A stretch of DNA of 64,000 nt from Mesorhizobium loti CJ3sym. Lineage in GTDB: Bacteria > Pseudomonadota > Alphaproteobacteria > Rhizobiales > Rhizobiaceae. The notes below the pieces were generated by a model. It saw only the letters and a program-made list of their open reading frames with translations, ran no database searches and had not been told where the DNA came from. Numbering within the stretch: position 1 is the first letter of the stretch; the number at the start of each line of letters is the position of its first letter. Below are positions 34,249-42,842 of the stretch, one piece after another. The translations under genes were made by a program, and so were the position numbers. The stretch spans positions 124,001 to 188,000 of the forward strand of contig NZ_AXAL01000008.1 of NCBI RefSeq assembly GCF_000472785.1. The letters run 5' to 3'.

Positions 34249-36138
34249 ATGGAGCATGCGATCTATCTCGTCACGCTGGTTGGCACAGCTCTTGTCGTCG
34301 CCGCCGCGTTTTCGAGCCTGATCGCCTTCCGCTTCGGCGCCCCGCTCCTGCTGCTGTTTCTCTGCATCGGCCTCGCTACCGGAACCGACGGCCTCGGCAT
34401 CGAATTCGACAATGCCCGCATTGCTTATTTTGCCGGCTCACTGGCGCTCGCCGTCATCCTGTTTGATTCCGGGTTCGGCACGCCACTTAACGCCCTGCGG
34501 CAGGCGGCGGGCCCGGCGCTGTCGCTGGCAACCGTAGGCGTGCTTCTCACCACCGGCCTCTTCGGCGCCGCCGCCCACTATCTGCTCAACCTCAGCTGGC
34601 TGGAATCCTTCCTGCTCGGTGCCGCCGTCGCCTCCACCGATGCCGCGGCGGTGTTCTTCCTGCTGCGCGCCGGCGAGATCAATCTGCGCGAGCGCGTTCG
34701 TTCCACGCTCGAGGTGGAATCCGGAACCAACGACCCGATCGCCATCTTCCTGACCATCACGCTGGTCGAGATCATCGCCGCTCACGCCAACCCTGAAACC
34801 AATGTCCTGCTCACCAGCCTGATCCTTGGCTTCTTCCTCAACATGGGCCTTGGCGCAGTCGTTGGCGTGCTGGGCGGTCTCGCCATCGTGCGCCTCGTGG
34901 ACCGGCTCAACCTCGACCATGGCCTGTTGCCGATCTTCGTGCTGACCCTGTCGCTGATGGTCTTTGCCGCGGCCGGCGCCATTGGCGGCTCGGGCTTCCT
35001 GGCCGTCTATATCGCCGGTCTCATCGCCGGCAATTCGGACATCCGCGCCGTCACCATCCTGAAGCGCTTCCAGGACGGCATGTCGTGGCTGGCACAGATC
35101 ATCATGTTCCTGATCCTTGGCCTGTTTGCGACGCCCTCGCAATTTCCTGCCATCATGGTGCCGGCGATAGCGCTGGGCCTGTTCCTGATGTTTGTCGCCC
35201 GCCCGATCGCGGTCTGGCTCTGCCTGATCCCGTTTCGCCTGCCGCGCCCCGAAGTCGCTTTCGTCTCCTGGGTCGGCCTGCGCGGCGCAGTGTCGATCCT
35301 GCTGGCGATTACACCGCTGCTAGGCGGACTGGAGAATGGACGGATCATCTTCAACACCGCCTTCATCATCGTGCTGGTGTCGCTGGTCATCCAGGGCTGG
35401 ACCGTCGGTCCGCTGGCGCGCCGCCTTGGCCTCATCGTGCCGGCGCGCCTTGGGCCGCTGGACAAGGTCGAACTTGAACTGCCGGGCTCCGCCCATCACG
35501 AGCTTCTTGCCTATCGCGTCGCGCCCGGCAGCCCGGTGGCGCGCGGCGAACGCATTCCGCGCTGGGCGCGGCCCTCATTGGTGCTGCGCGACGGCCGCTC
35601 GATGCGCTTCCAGGACATGGGCCGGCTCGCCGCCGGCGACCAGGTCTACATCTTCGTGCCGGACCGCTATCCGCGCCTGCTCGACAAGCTGTTTGCCAGC
35701 CGCGCCGTGGTCGACCCCGAGGATGCCGATTTCTTCGGCGCCTTCGCCGTCGATCCCGCCCGCTCCGCAGCCGAGCTGGAGGCGGCCTATACGCCCGGCC
35801 TGACCGAGGCGGAGCAGAAGCAGACCGTTGGCGCTCTGGTCACGGCGCGGCTTGGCGGCCATGCCGAATATGCCGATCGCGTGCTGATCGGCCAGATCGA
35901 GCTCATCGTCAGGGATGTCGACGACAAGGGAAAGATCACCGGTCTCGGCCTCTCCTTCGAGCCGACCGCGCCGGTGGCGCGGGTGCCGGTGTTCCTGAGT
36001 GCCGGCGAGATGGGCGATCGCCTGAGCGCCTTTATCCGCAACTGGCGCAAGCCGACGGAGACGCAGGTGGAAGCGGCTCAGGCGGAGCAGAAACCAGTCC
36101 CGGAGCCGGTGGTGGAAAAGGCAACAACCGAGAGCTGA
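34249..36138 (+). CDS. Potassium/proton antiporter (CPA1, NhaP2/CvrA-like) with regulatory tail
   Basis: A 629-residue protein: about 12 membrane spans in residues 1-400 with the cation-exchange motifs AVASTDAAAVFFLLR and ESGTNDPIAIFLTI, then a cytoplasmic TrkA-C/RCK-like segment (about 405-490, LELPGSAHHELLAYRV and MRFQDMGRLAAGDQVYIFVP) and a transporter-associated CorC_HlyC-like C-terminal domain ending in a charged tail. This matches NhaP2-type K+/H+ antiporters. Start ATG 34249 with GAGGGG upstream. It interrupts the glycolytic cluster. Confidence 0.9.
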   Translation: MEHAIYLVTLVGTALVVAAAFSSLIAFRFGAPLLLLFLCIGLATGTDGLGIEFDNARIAYFAGSLALAVILFDSGFGTPLNALRQAAGPALSLATVGVLLTTGLFGAAAHYLLNLSWLESFLLGAAVASTDAAAVFFLLRAGEINLRERVRSTLEVESGTNDPIAIFLTITLVEIIAAHANPETNVLLTSLILGFFLNMGLGAVVGVLGGLAIVRLVDRLNLDHGLLPIFVLTLSLMVFAAAGAIGGSGFLAVYIAGLIAGNSDIRAVTILKRFQDGMSWLAQIIMFLILGLFATPSQFPAIMVPAIALGLFLMFVARPIAVWLCLIPFRLPRPEVAFVSWVGLRGAVSILLAITPLLGGLENGRIIFNTAFIIVLVSLVIQGWTVGPLARRLGLIVPARLGPLDKVELELPGSAHHELLAYRVAPGSPVARGERIPRWARPSLVLRDGRSMRFQDMGRLAAGDQVYIFVPDRYPRLLDKLFASRAVVDPEDADFFGAFAVDPARSAAELEAAYTPGLTEAEQKQTVGALVTARLGGHAEYADRVLIGQIELIVRDVDDKGKITGLGLSFEPTAPVARVPVFLSAGEMGDRLSAFIRNWRKPTETQVEAAQAEQKPVPEPVVEKATTES

Positions 36139-36261
36139 CACGCCGATCGCCTGCGCGCTCCTTCGCAGCCGCGTCAAAATTTCGTTCCCACCGCAGCCTG
36201 AACCTTGCATCGTCATTGATGCGAGGTATGGTCCCGGCGATTTTCCACGAAAGGAACCCGT

Positions 36262-37464
36262 ATGGCCGCCTTCAAGACACTCGACGAAATCGGCAACATC
36301 AGCGGCAAGCGCGTGCTCGTGCGCGTCGATCTCAACGTTCCCGTCACCGACGGCAAGGTCACCGACGCCACCCGCATCGAGCGGATCGCGCCGACCATCG
36401 CCGAACTGTCCGGCAAGGGCGCCAAGGTCATCCTGCTCGCTCATTTCGGCCGGCCCAAGGATGGCCCCTCGCCTGAATTCTCCCTCGAGCCGATAGCCAA
36501 AGCGACGGCGCAGGTGCTCGGCCGCCCGGTCGGGTTTGCCTCGGATTGCGTCGGCGACACGGCCGGCAGTGCTGTCGCCGCCATGAACAAGGGCGACGTG
36601 CTGCTGCTCGAAAACACCCGCTTCTACAAGGCCGAGGAAAAGAACGACCCGGCCTTCACCGAAAGGCTTGCCGCCAATGGCGACATCTTCGTCAACGATG
36701 CCTTTTCGGCCGCGCACCGTGCCCACTCCTCGACGGAAGGGCTGGCGCGCCTGCTGCCATCCTTTGCCGGCCGCACCATGCAGGCTGAGCTCGAAGCACT
36801 GGAGAAGGGCCTGGGCAACCCCGTACGCCCGGTCGTTGCCATCGTCGGTGGCGCCAAGGTCTCCACCAAGATCGACCTGTTGATGAACCTGGTGAAGAAG
36901 GTCGACGCGCTGGTCATCGGCGGCGGCATGGCCAACACTTTTCTCGCCGCGCGCGGCACCAATGTCGGCAAGTCGCTGTGCGAGCATGACCTCGCTTCAA
37001 CCGCCAAGCAGATCATGATCGAGGCGGCCGAGGCCGGCTGCGCCATCATCCTGCCGGTCGACGGCGTCGTCGCCAAGGAATTCAAGGCCGGTGCTGCCTG
37101 CGAAACCGTCGCCATCTCCGACGTGCCGGCCGATGGCATGATCCTCGATGTCGGCGACAGAACCGTAACGACGATCGGCGAGTGGATCGACCGCGCCGCG
37201 ACGCTGGTCTGGAACGGCCCGCTCGGCGCCTTCGAGATCGAGCCGTTCGATCACGCCACGGTCGCTGCCGCAAGACACGCGGCGGCGCGCACCAAGGCCG
37301 GCAAGCTGGTCTCGGTCGCTGGTGGCGGTGACACGGTGGCAGCCCTCAACCACGCCGGCGTCGCCGACGATTTCACCTATGTCTCGACCGCCGGCGGCGC
37401 CTTCCTGGAATGGATGGAAGGCAAGCCGCTGCCCGGCGTCGACGTGCTGAAGAAGAAGGCCTGA
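36262..37464 (+). CDS. pgk: Phosphoglycerate kinase
   Basis: A 400-residue two-domain kinase: [41 protein letters not shown], and the C-terminal nucleotide motif [11 protein letters not shown]. It converts 1,3-bisphosphoglycerate and ADP to 3-phosphoglycerate and ATP. GAAAGGA precedes the ATG. The aldolase gene follows after 121 bp. Confidence 0.97.
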   Translation: MAAFKTLDEIGNISGKRVLVRVDLNVPVTDGKVTDATRIERIAPTIAELSGKGAKVILLAHFGRPKDGPSPEFSLEPIAKATAQVLGRPVGFASDCVGDTAGSAVAAMNKGDVLLLENTRFYKAEEKNDPAFTERLAANGDIFVNDAFSAAHRAHSSTEGLARLLPSFAGRTMQAELEALEKGLGNPVRPVVAIVGGAKVSTKIDLLMNLVKKVDALVIGGGMANTFLAARGTNVGKSLCEHDLASTAKQIMIEAAEAGCAIILPVDGVVAKEFKAGAACETVAISDVPADGMILDVGDRTVTTIGEWIDRAATLVWNGPLGAFEIEPFDHATVAAARHAAARTKAGKLVSVAGGGDTVAALNHAGVADDFTYVSTAGGAFLEWMEGKPLPGVDVLKKKA

Positions 37465-37585
37465 CCGGAGCGACAGCGCCAAAAGAGGCGCTGGAAACTT
37501 TCAATCGATTCGAGCTTTCCGATGCCATTCCTTTGGCGGTAGACTTCCGTTAAGCGCGGAACGAACCCCTTTCAGGAGAAGCAGA

Positions 37586-38611
37586 ATGAGCGAACGTCTC
37601 GAAGACATTGCCGCCGCGATCGTGGCCAACGGCAAGGGCCTGCTGGCCGCCGACGAAAGTTCCGGCACGATCAAGAAGCGTTTCGACGTGATCGGCGTCG
37701 AATCGACCGCCGACAGCCGCCGCGACTACCGCGAGATGATGTTCCGCGCCAAGGAAGCGATGACCAAGTACATTTCCGGCGTCATCCTCTATGACGAGAC
37801 CATCCGCCAGAAGGCTGCCGACGGCACACCGCTGGTCGACATCATCAAGGCGGCCGGCTCCATCCCCGGCATCAAGGTCGATGCCGGTGCCAAGCCACTG
37901 GCGGGCTTTCCCGGCGACACCATCACCGAAGGCCTCGACGGCCTGCGCGAGCGCCTTGCTGACTACTACAAGCTTGGCGCCCGCTTTGCCAAATGGCGCG
38001 CGGTGATCGACATCGATACCGGCAAGGGCGTGCCTTCAACCAATTCGATCAACTCGAACACCCATGCGCTCGCCCGCTATGCGGCCCTTTGCCAGGAGGC
38101 CGGCATTGTGCCGATCGTCGAGCCGGAAGTGCTGATGGATGGCGCCCACGACATCGACACTTGTTTTGAGGTCTCCAAGGCGACGCTGATAAGACTCTAT
38201 GACGAGCTCCACGCGGCCGGCGTCGTCCTCGAAGGCACGATCTTGAAGCCCAACATGGTGCTGTCGGGCAAGAAGTCGGGCACCGTGGACAGCCCTGAGG
38301 AAGTCGCCGAGAAAACCATAAAACTGTTCCGCGAGACAGTGCCGGCGGCGGTGCCGGGCATCGCCTTTCTCTCCGGCGGCCAGGAGGACGAGGAAGCGAC
38401 CGCCAACCTCAACGCCATCAACGCCATCGGCCCACATCCGTGGAAGCTGACCTTCTCCTATGGCCGGGCGTTGCAGGCTGCCCCGCAAAAGGCATGGAGC
38501 GGCAAGGCCTCGAACGTCGCCGCCGGCCAGGCCGCCTTCGCCCATCGCGCTCACATGAATCATCTGGCGGCGCTTGGAAAATGGAAGGCGAGCCTGGAAC
38601 AGGCAGCCTGA
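37586..38611 (+). CDS. Fructose-bisphosphate aldolase, class I
   Basis: A 341-residue Schiff-base aldolase of the animal-like class I type: KGLLAADESSGTIKKRF near the N-terminus, RAVIDIDTGKGVPS, and the Schiff-base lysine in LEGTILKPNMVLSG. Class I enzymes do not need a divalent metal. Strong AGGAGAAGC before the ATG. With gap, pgk and tkt it covers the lower triose part of gluconeogenesis and the pentose cycle. Confidence 0.95.
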   Translation: MSERLEDIAAAIVANGKGLLAADESSGTIKKRFDVIGVESTADSRRDYREMMFRAKEAMTKYISGVILYDETIRQKAADGTPLVDIIKAAGSIPGIKVDAGAKPLAGFPGDTITEGLDGLRERLADYYKLGARFAKWRAVIDIDTGKGVPSTNSINSNTHALARYAALCQEAGIVPIVEPEVLMDGAHDIDTCFEVSKATLIRLYDELHAAGVVLEGTILKPNMVLSGKKSGTVDSPEEVAEKTIKLFRETVPAAVPGIAFLSGGQEDEEATANLNAINAIGPHPWKLTFSYGRALQAAPQKAWSGKASNVAAGQAAFAHRAHMNHLAALGKWKASLEQAA

Positions 38612-38634
38612 ACACAGTTCTTTCGTCACCTTCG

Positions 38635-38661
38635 AACCCGGGCCAATGCGCCCGGGTTTTT
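38635..38661 (+). terminator. Terminator of the aldolase gene
   Basis: AACCCGGGC / GCCCGGGTT stem around CAATGC followed by T5. Confidence 0.9.
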
Positions 38662-38780
38662 GTTTGTCACCTCGTCCTTGGGCAAGACCTCCGAATTCTT
38701 ATTTTCTCTGGGCGTTAGCGGCCGCGATGTCGGTTTGCGCCCATCCCGAACGTCCTTGGGGTGCAGACAGGGAGAAGTTC

Positions 38781-39521
38781 ATGCATCGCAACAAGGTCGT
38801 TTCGCGCGAAGACTGGTTCCAGGCGCACAAGGCACATCTGGTCCGCGAGAAGGAATTGACGCAACTTCGCCAGCGCATCGCGGCCGAGCGGCGTGAACTG
38901 CCCTGGCTTAAGATCAGGAAGGACTATGTTTTCGAGACCGAGCAAGGACCGAAGAAGCTGGCCGACCTGTTTGGCGCCAACAGCCAGCTGATCGTCTACC
39001 ACTTCATGTTTGGGCCGGGCTGCAGCCATCATTGCGAAGGTTGTTCCTTCCTTGCCGACCACATCGACGGCGCCAACCAGCATCTCAGGCATCACGACGT
39101 GTCGCTGGTCGTGATCTCGCGCGCGCCGTTGGCGGAACTTCTGCCCTACAGGCAGCGCATGGGCTGGAAGTTCGACTGGGTGTCGTCCTATGCCTCGGAT
39201 TTCAATTTCGACATGCAGGTTTCTTTCACCGAGAGGCAGATCGCGGCCGGCGACACCACTTACAATTTCGAGACGCGTCCGCGGACGTCGAAGGAGCTGC
39301 CCGGCACCAGTGTTTTCTACAGGGACGAGAATGGCGACATCTTGCTCACCTTCACATCGCGCGCCCGTGGCGGCGAGGCGCAGATCGGCGCTTACGACTA
39401 TCTCGACATGACGCCGAAGGGTCGCAACGAAAATGGCCCCTATCATGGCCTGATGGACTGGGTGCGACTGCATGACGAATATCAGGACAAACAGGCGGTG
39501 CAGCCGAATTGCTGCGACTGA
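38781..39521 (+). CDS. DUF899 thioredoxin-like protein
   Basis: A 246-residue protein with the family hallmarks: N-terminal SREDWFQAHKAHLVREKELT, LPWLKIRKDYVFETEQGPKKLADLF, the cysteine cluster FGPGCSHHCEGCSFLADHIDG, and YYD-type ending GAYDYLDMTPKGRNE. DUF899 members adopt a thioredoxin-like fold; their substrate is unknown. The ATG at 38781 has GGGAGAAG upstream. Confidence 0.85.
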   Translation: MHRNKVVSREDWFQAHKAHLVREKELTQLRQRIAAERRELPWLKIRKDYVFETEQGPKKLADLFGANSQLIVYHFMFGPGCSHHCEGCSFLADHIDGANQHLRHHDVSLVVISRAPLAELLPYRQRMGWKFDWVSSYASDFNFDMQVSFTERQIAAGDTTYNFETRPRTSKELPGTSVFYRDENGDILLTFTSRARGGEAQIGAYDYLDMTPKGRNENGPYHGLMDWVRLHDEYQDKQAVQPNCCD

Positions 39522-39568
39522 AGGCGTTCACCTCGGCCTGGACATGCGCTAAGCCTGCCGCTGATCTC

Positions 39569-39627
39569 AGAGCAATTCCAGGAAAAGTGTGAAACGGTTT
39601 TCCGTCCGGAATTGCGCAAAAAGCAAA
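39569..39627. repeat. Dispersed 58-bp palindromic repeat, copy 1
   Basis: GCAATTCC-A-GGAAAA ... TTTTCC-GTCC-GGAATTGC, nested inverted repeats starting with AGAGCAATTCCAGGAAAAGTG. The same element is at 43298-43355. It lies between DUF899 and the SGNH hydrolase gene. Confidence 0.8.
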
Positions 39628-39643
39628 TCTACACGGTATCGCC

Positions 39644-40357
39644 ATGCGCTTTCCCGCCTTTCTCACCTGGCTCGCCTTCCCCGTCTATGTCTGGCAGGGG
39701 CTCGGCGTGCGCCGCCGCACCTCGCGCATGCTACCGGCGCAGGGGCCGGTCATGCACGACCTAGCTGGCAAGGCGCCTGATATCTCGTTGCTCGTGTTGG
39801 GCGATTCCTCGGCCGCGTCGGTCGGCATCGGCAATTCGGAAAACGGGCTTGCCGCACAACTCGCCATGCTGATTTCGCAGCGCACCGGCCGCGCCGTGCG
39901 CTGGCGCGCCGCCGGCTTCAACTCGGCGACGTCGGGCCAGATCCGCGACCATGTCCTGCCCAATCTGTCGGCCGATCCATGGACGCATATCGTGCTCGCC
40001 ATCGGCACCAACGACACCAAGAATTTCCACTCCGTGCCACGCTTCAAGAAGGAGTTCGGCAGCCTGCTCTACGGCCTGCGCGCCAAATGGCCGGAAGCGC
40101 GCGTGGTGTGGTCACCGGTGCTGGAGTTCACCCGCGCGCCGGCCATGCCGCCACTGCTCGGCAAGATCCTGGAGATCCGCGCCGGCGCAATGAACCGGAT
40201 GGGCGAACGGCTTTGCCTGGAGCGCGGCGCGGTGCCGGCCCCGCGCCTGCCGATCACCAACCCCGAAGCAGGTTTTGCCTCGGACGGATTCCACGCCTCT
40301 GAAGCCGGCTATCGGGCCTGGGCGGAACATCTTGTCGGCCTGGTGCTTGCTGAATGA
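39644..40357 (+). CDS. SGNH/GDSL-type hydrolase
   Basis: A 237-residue esterase-like protein: block I LVLGDSSAASVG (catalytic S), block III LAIGTNDTKNF, and block V SDGFHASEAGY with the D-x-x-H pair. A hydrophobic N-terminus (MRFPAFLTWLAFPVYVWQGLG) may be a membrane anchor or signal, so the enzyme probably acts at the membrane or in the periplasm on lipid or acetyl esters. The ribosome binding site is weak; the ATG follows the 58-bp repeat by 16 bp. Confidence 0.85.
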   Translation: MRFPAFLTWLAFPVYVWQGLGVRRRTSRMLPAQGPVMHDLAGKAPDISLLVLGDSSAASVGIGNSENGLAAQLAMLISQRTGRAVRWRAAGFNSATSGQIRDHVLPNLSADPWTHIVLAIGTNDTKNFHSVPRFKKEFGSLLYGLRAKWPEARVVWSPVLEFTRAPAMPPLLGKILEIRAGAMNRMGERLCLERGAVPAPRLPITNPEAGFASDGFHASEAGYRAWAEHLVGLVLAE

Positions 40358-40385
40358 GCATCGACGGGCCGGTGGTTATGAATGC

Positions 40386-40547
40386 CTATGTCAAATGCCC
40401 GAGCACGGCTGCCAGCGAGATCGCCGCCATGGCCAGCAGCGCCAGCTTCCAGAAATCGCCGCGTCGCTTCAGCCCCGGCCAGCCGATCGGTTTGATCAGC
40501 TGGATGACCATGAAGCCGATAATGACAAGGGCGAGGAGTTTCGTCAT
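40386..40547 (-). CDS. Small two-span membrane protein, 53 residues
   Basis: A very short gene: MTKLLALVIIGFMVIQLIKP, then IGWPGLKRRGDFWKLALLAMAAISLAAVLGHLT. Two hydrophobic segments (about 4-18 and 34-50) are joined by a basic loop (GLKRRGDFWK). AAAGGTGG lies a few bases before the ATG. It is convergent with the SGNH gene and 28 bp from it. The family is not recognised, but the codon pattern and ribosome binding site support it. Confidence 0.65.
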   Translation of the reverse strand: MTKLLALVIIGFMVIQLIKPIGWPGLKRRGDFWKLALLAMAAISLAAVLGHLT

Positions 40548-40662
40548 GCCACCTTTGACCAGCAACGCGGCTGGCTGTCAAAGCACACCATTCATCCGCG
40601 CCCGGTGACAGGGCCGGCGCCACGATCCGGAACGCGGCGCCGGCCTCTGACCGGGAAGCGAT

Positions 40663-41616
40663 CTACTTCAGCGGCTTGAGGCCGGCTTCGATCGAAGCGC
40701 GCTTTGCTTCGAGGAATGGCGGCAAGGCCAGGCTTTCGCCCAGCGTCTCTAGCGGCTCGTCGGCGGTGAAGCCCGGCCCATCCGTGGCGATCTCGAACAG
40801 GATGCCGTTCGGCTCGCGGAAATAGAGCGAGCGGAAGTAATAGCGCTCGACCTCGCCGCTCGACGGCAGCCGGAATTCGGCCAGACGCGCCGTCCATTGA
40901 TGCAACGTCTCTTGGTCCGGCGCCCTGAAGGCGACGTGGTGAACCGCGCCGGCGCCTTGCCTCGCAGGCGCCAGCCTTGGTTGCACCGCGACATGAAGCT
41001 CCGCCGCCGGCCCGCCCGCGCCCATTTCGAAGACATGGACCTGGCCCTCGCCGTCCGGCGAGCCATAGTCGCGAACCTTGCGCATATTCATCACCCTGGT
41101 CAGCACAGCTTCGGTGTTGGTGATGTCGGGAACACTGATGATGATCGGCCCGAGGCCGCGGATCTGATGCTCGGCCGGCACCGGGCTCTGCGCCCAGGGA
41201 TGGCTTCCGCCCTTGCCGCCATCGCTGACCAGCCGCAGCCGCTGGCCTTCGGGGTCTTCGAAGTCCAGCGACTGGTAGCCGCCGATGTCGGCAATCTCAC
41301 TCGTCACGATGCCCTCGCCGTTGAGGTGCTGCTTCCACCAGGCAAGGCTTTCCGGACTGCCGACCCTGAGACTGGTTCGCGCAATGCTGTTTGTGCCGCG
41401 CAGTTCGCGGCCGACCGGCCAGTCGAAGAAGGTGAGATCGGTGCCCGGCGTTGCCTCGCCGTCGGCATAGAAGAGGTGATAGGCCGAGGTATCGTCCTGA
41501 TTGACCGTCTTCTTGACCAGCCGCAGGCCCAGCACCTTGGTGTAGAAATGAAGATTGCCCGGCGCATTGGCTGTGATGGCGGTCAGATGGTGAATTCCTG
41601 TCAGTTGCAGGCTCAT
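40663..41616 (-). CDS. Two-module VOC ring-cleaving dioxygenase-like protein
   Basis: A 317-residue glyoxalase/bleomycin-resistance superfamily protein. Module 1 (GIHHLTAITANAPGNLHFYTKVLG) and module 2 (LGPIIISVPDITNTEAVLTRVMN, AGAVHHVAFRAPDQETLHQW, SLYFREPNGILFEIATDGPGF) carry H, H and E metal ligands in H8/H9, VHH and FEIA. It resembles MhqO/PcpA-type hydroquinone dioxygenases. GGGAGACG precedes the ATG. The half-site CCTGACAG lies at 41693-41700 upstream. Confidence 0.87.
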   Translation of the reverse strand: MSLQLTGIHHLTAITANAPGNLHFYTKVLGLRLVKKTVNQDDTSAYHLFYADGEATPGTDLTFFDWPVGRELRGTNSIARTSLRVGSPESLAWWKQHLNGEGIVTSEIADIGGYQSLDFEDPEGQRLRLVSDGGKGGSHPWAQSPVPAEHQIRGLGPIIISVPDITNTEAVLTRVMNMRKVRDYGSPDGEGQVHVFEMGAGGPAAELHVAVQPRLAPARQGAGAVHHVAFRAPDQETLHQWTARLAEFRLPSSGEVERYYFRSLYFREPNGILFEIATDGPGFTADEPLETLGESLALPPFLEAKRASIEAGLKPLK

Positions 41617-41858
41617 GGTCGTCTCCCTGTTTTGGGGAAGAATTTTCTCCCTTCATATCAGAACTGCGGCCACCTTGCTGAAGGCCGTCTATCCTGACAG
41701 TCCGTCGCCATGTGATGAACAACACCGCGCTCATTGTTCTTCCATTGGTGAACAATCAGCGCTCACCGGCTTGCTGTGTCGAGGCACGACGACAGCGAGA
41801 AACAAGGCTTCCCCTGAGGAGACGCATCGAACCAAACTATCGCCGAACGCCTGACATG

Positions 41859-41882
41859 CTCCTGACAGACTGCTGTCAGGAG
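41859..41882. promoter_or_regulatory. Inverted repeat operator copy 1, CTCCTGACAG-N4-CTGTCAGGAG
   Basis: Perfect 10-bp arms with ACTG between them, 42 bp before the DUF1127 start codon. The sequence just after it (AGGGG, two bases, TGCGAT) is shared with the copy at 42761-42786. It lies in the 308-bp gap 41617-41924, where I see no gene. Confidence 0.7.
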
Positions 41883-41924
41883 GGGTATGCGATAGTGTCT
41901 CCATCAAGAGAGAGGAGACTGGTT

Positions 41925-42092
41925 ATGAACGGTTACACCATTCTGCGCGGCATGCAGCATTATGTCGGCAAGGTTCGCACCATGCGCAACGAAATCCGCA
42001 CGCAGCGTTTCATGAACGCACTACCCGCGGATATCCGCAAGGATATTGGCTGGCCGGATATGTATGCGGAACGTCGCTCCCGCGGCAATTGA
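41925..42092 (+). CDS. DUF1127-like small protein
   Basis: A 55-residue basic protein, MNGYTILRGMQHYVGKVRTMRN, then LPADIRKDIGWPDMYAERRSRGN. The LPADIRKDIGWPD segment matches the DUF1127/YjiS pattern (L-x-x-D-I-G). GAGAGGAG lies 10 bp upstream. Small DUF1127 proteins in alphaproteobacteria influence phosphate, RNA and stress physiology in some species. It heads the operator-linked group with the DJ-1 and MGMT-like genes. Confidence 0.75.
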   Translation: MNGYTILRGMQHYVGKVRTMRNEIRTQRFMNALPADIRKDIGWPDMYAERRSRGN

Positions 42093-42176
42093 GACTATTT
42101 TTTCGACACGAATATTGGATGTGGCCGGACCAGCGCCCAAATATCAGGCCCGGCATGCGAGGGATGGAGCGCGCTT

Positions 42177-42768
42177 ATGCCCGAACAGAAAGACAATCGG
42201 CTTCCTCTTCATCGAAGGTTTTGCCGACTGGGAATACGGTTTGCTGGCGGCCTCGGCGGTTGAATGGTTCGGCGCCCGCGCCGTGTCGCTCACGCCCGAG
42301 GGCAAGCCGGTGACTGGAATCAGCGGCTTTCGGCTGACGCCCGACCGCTCGGCCGGTGTTGAAGAGAATGCCGATCTCGATGCCGTCGCCGTCATCGGTT
42401 CCGACCACTGGGCAGGCAAGGCGCCGCCGGATGTCGCTGAACTGCTCAATGCTGTTGCAACGCGCGGCGGCGTGGTCGGCGGGATTTGCGCCGGAACGCT
42501 GGCACTGGCGCGAGCCGGCATGTTCGAGAACGCCAGGCACACCAGCAATGGCCACGACTGGATCAACGGTCATGAGGCCGGCTATGCCGGCGACAGCAAC
42601 TATCACGACGTGCCGCACGCAGTGGCCGACGGCAGGATCGTTTCCGCGCCGGGCTCGGCGCCCGGCACCTTCGCCCTTGCCTTTCTGAACACGCTCTATC
42701 CCGAAAGAGGCGGCGATCTCGCGCAGATGCGAACGCTGTTTGCGAAGGAGTATGCTGAAGCCTCCTGA
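42177..42768 (+). CDS. DJ-1/PfpI family protein with apparent N-terminal frameshift
   Basis: From 42193 the frame encodes TIGFLFIEGFADWEYGLLAAS, the nucleophile elbow GGICAGTLALARAG with the catalytic cysteine, and GSAPGTFALAFLNTLYP, a typical type 1 glutamine amidotransferase-like DJ-1/PfpI domain of about 196 residues. The only ATG with a ribosome binding site (42177, GGAGCG upstream) reads MPEQK in another frame; deleting G 42192 joins the frames exactly at the expected start. Without it the frame opens only at TTG 42046 or ATG 42064, inside the DUF1127 gene. Either a sequencing indel, a real frameshift, or translational coupling to DUF1127. Confidence 0.75.
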
Positions 42769-42786
42769 CAGTATGCTGTCAGGAGG
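42761..42786. promoter_or_regulatory. Inverted repeat operator copy 2, CCTCCTGACAG-N4-CTGTCAGGAGG
   Basis: Perfect 11-bp arms around TATG, overlapping the stop codon of the DJ-1 gene and 56 bp before the MGMT-like gene. It shares the flanking AGGGG-NN-TGCGAT with the copy at 41859-41882. Confidence 0.7.
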
Positions 42787-42842
42787 GGCGTGCGATGATG
42801 CACGATCGAGACACTGCGCGTCGACGGTCGAGAGGACGATCG

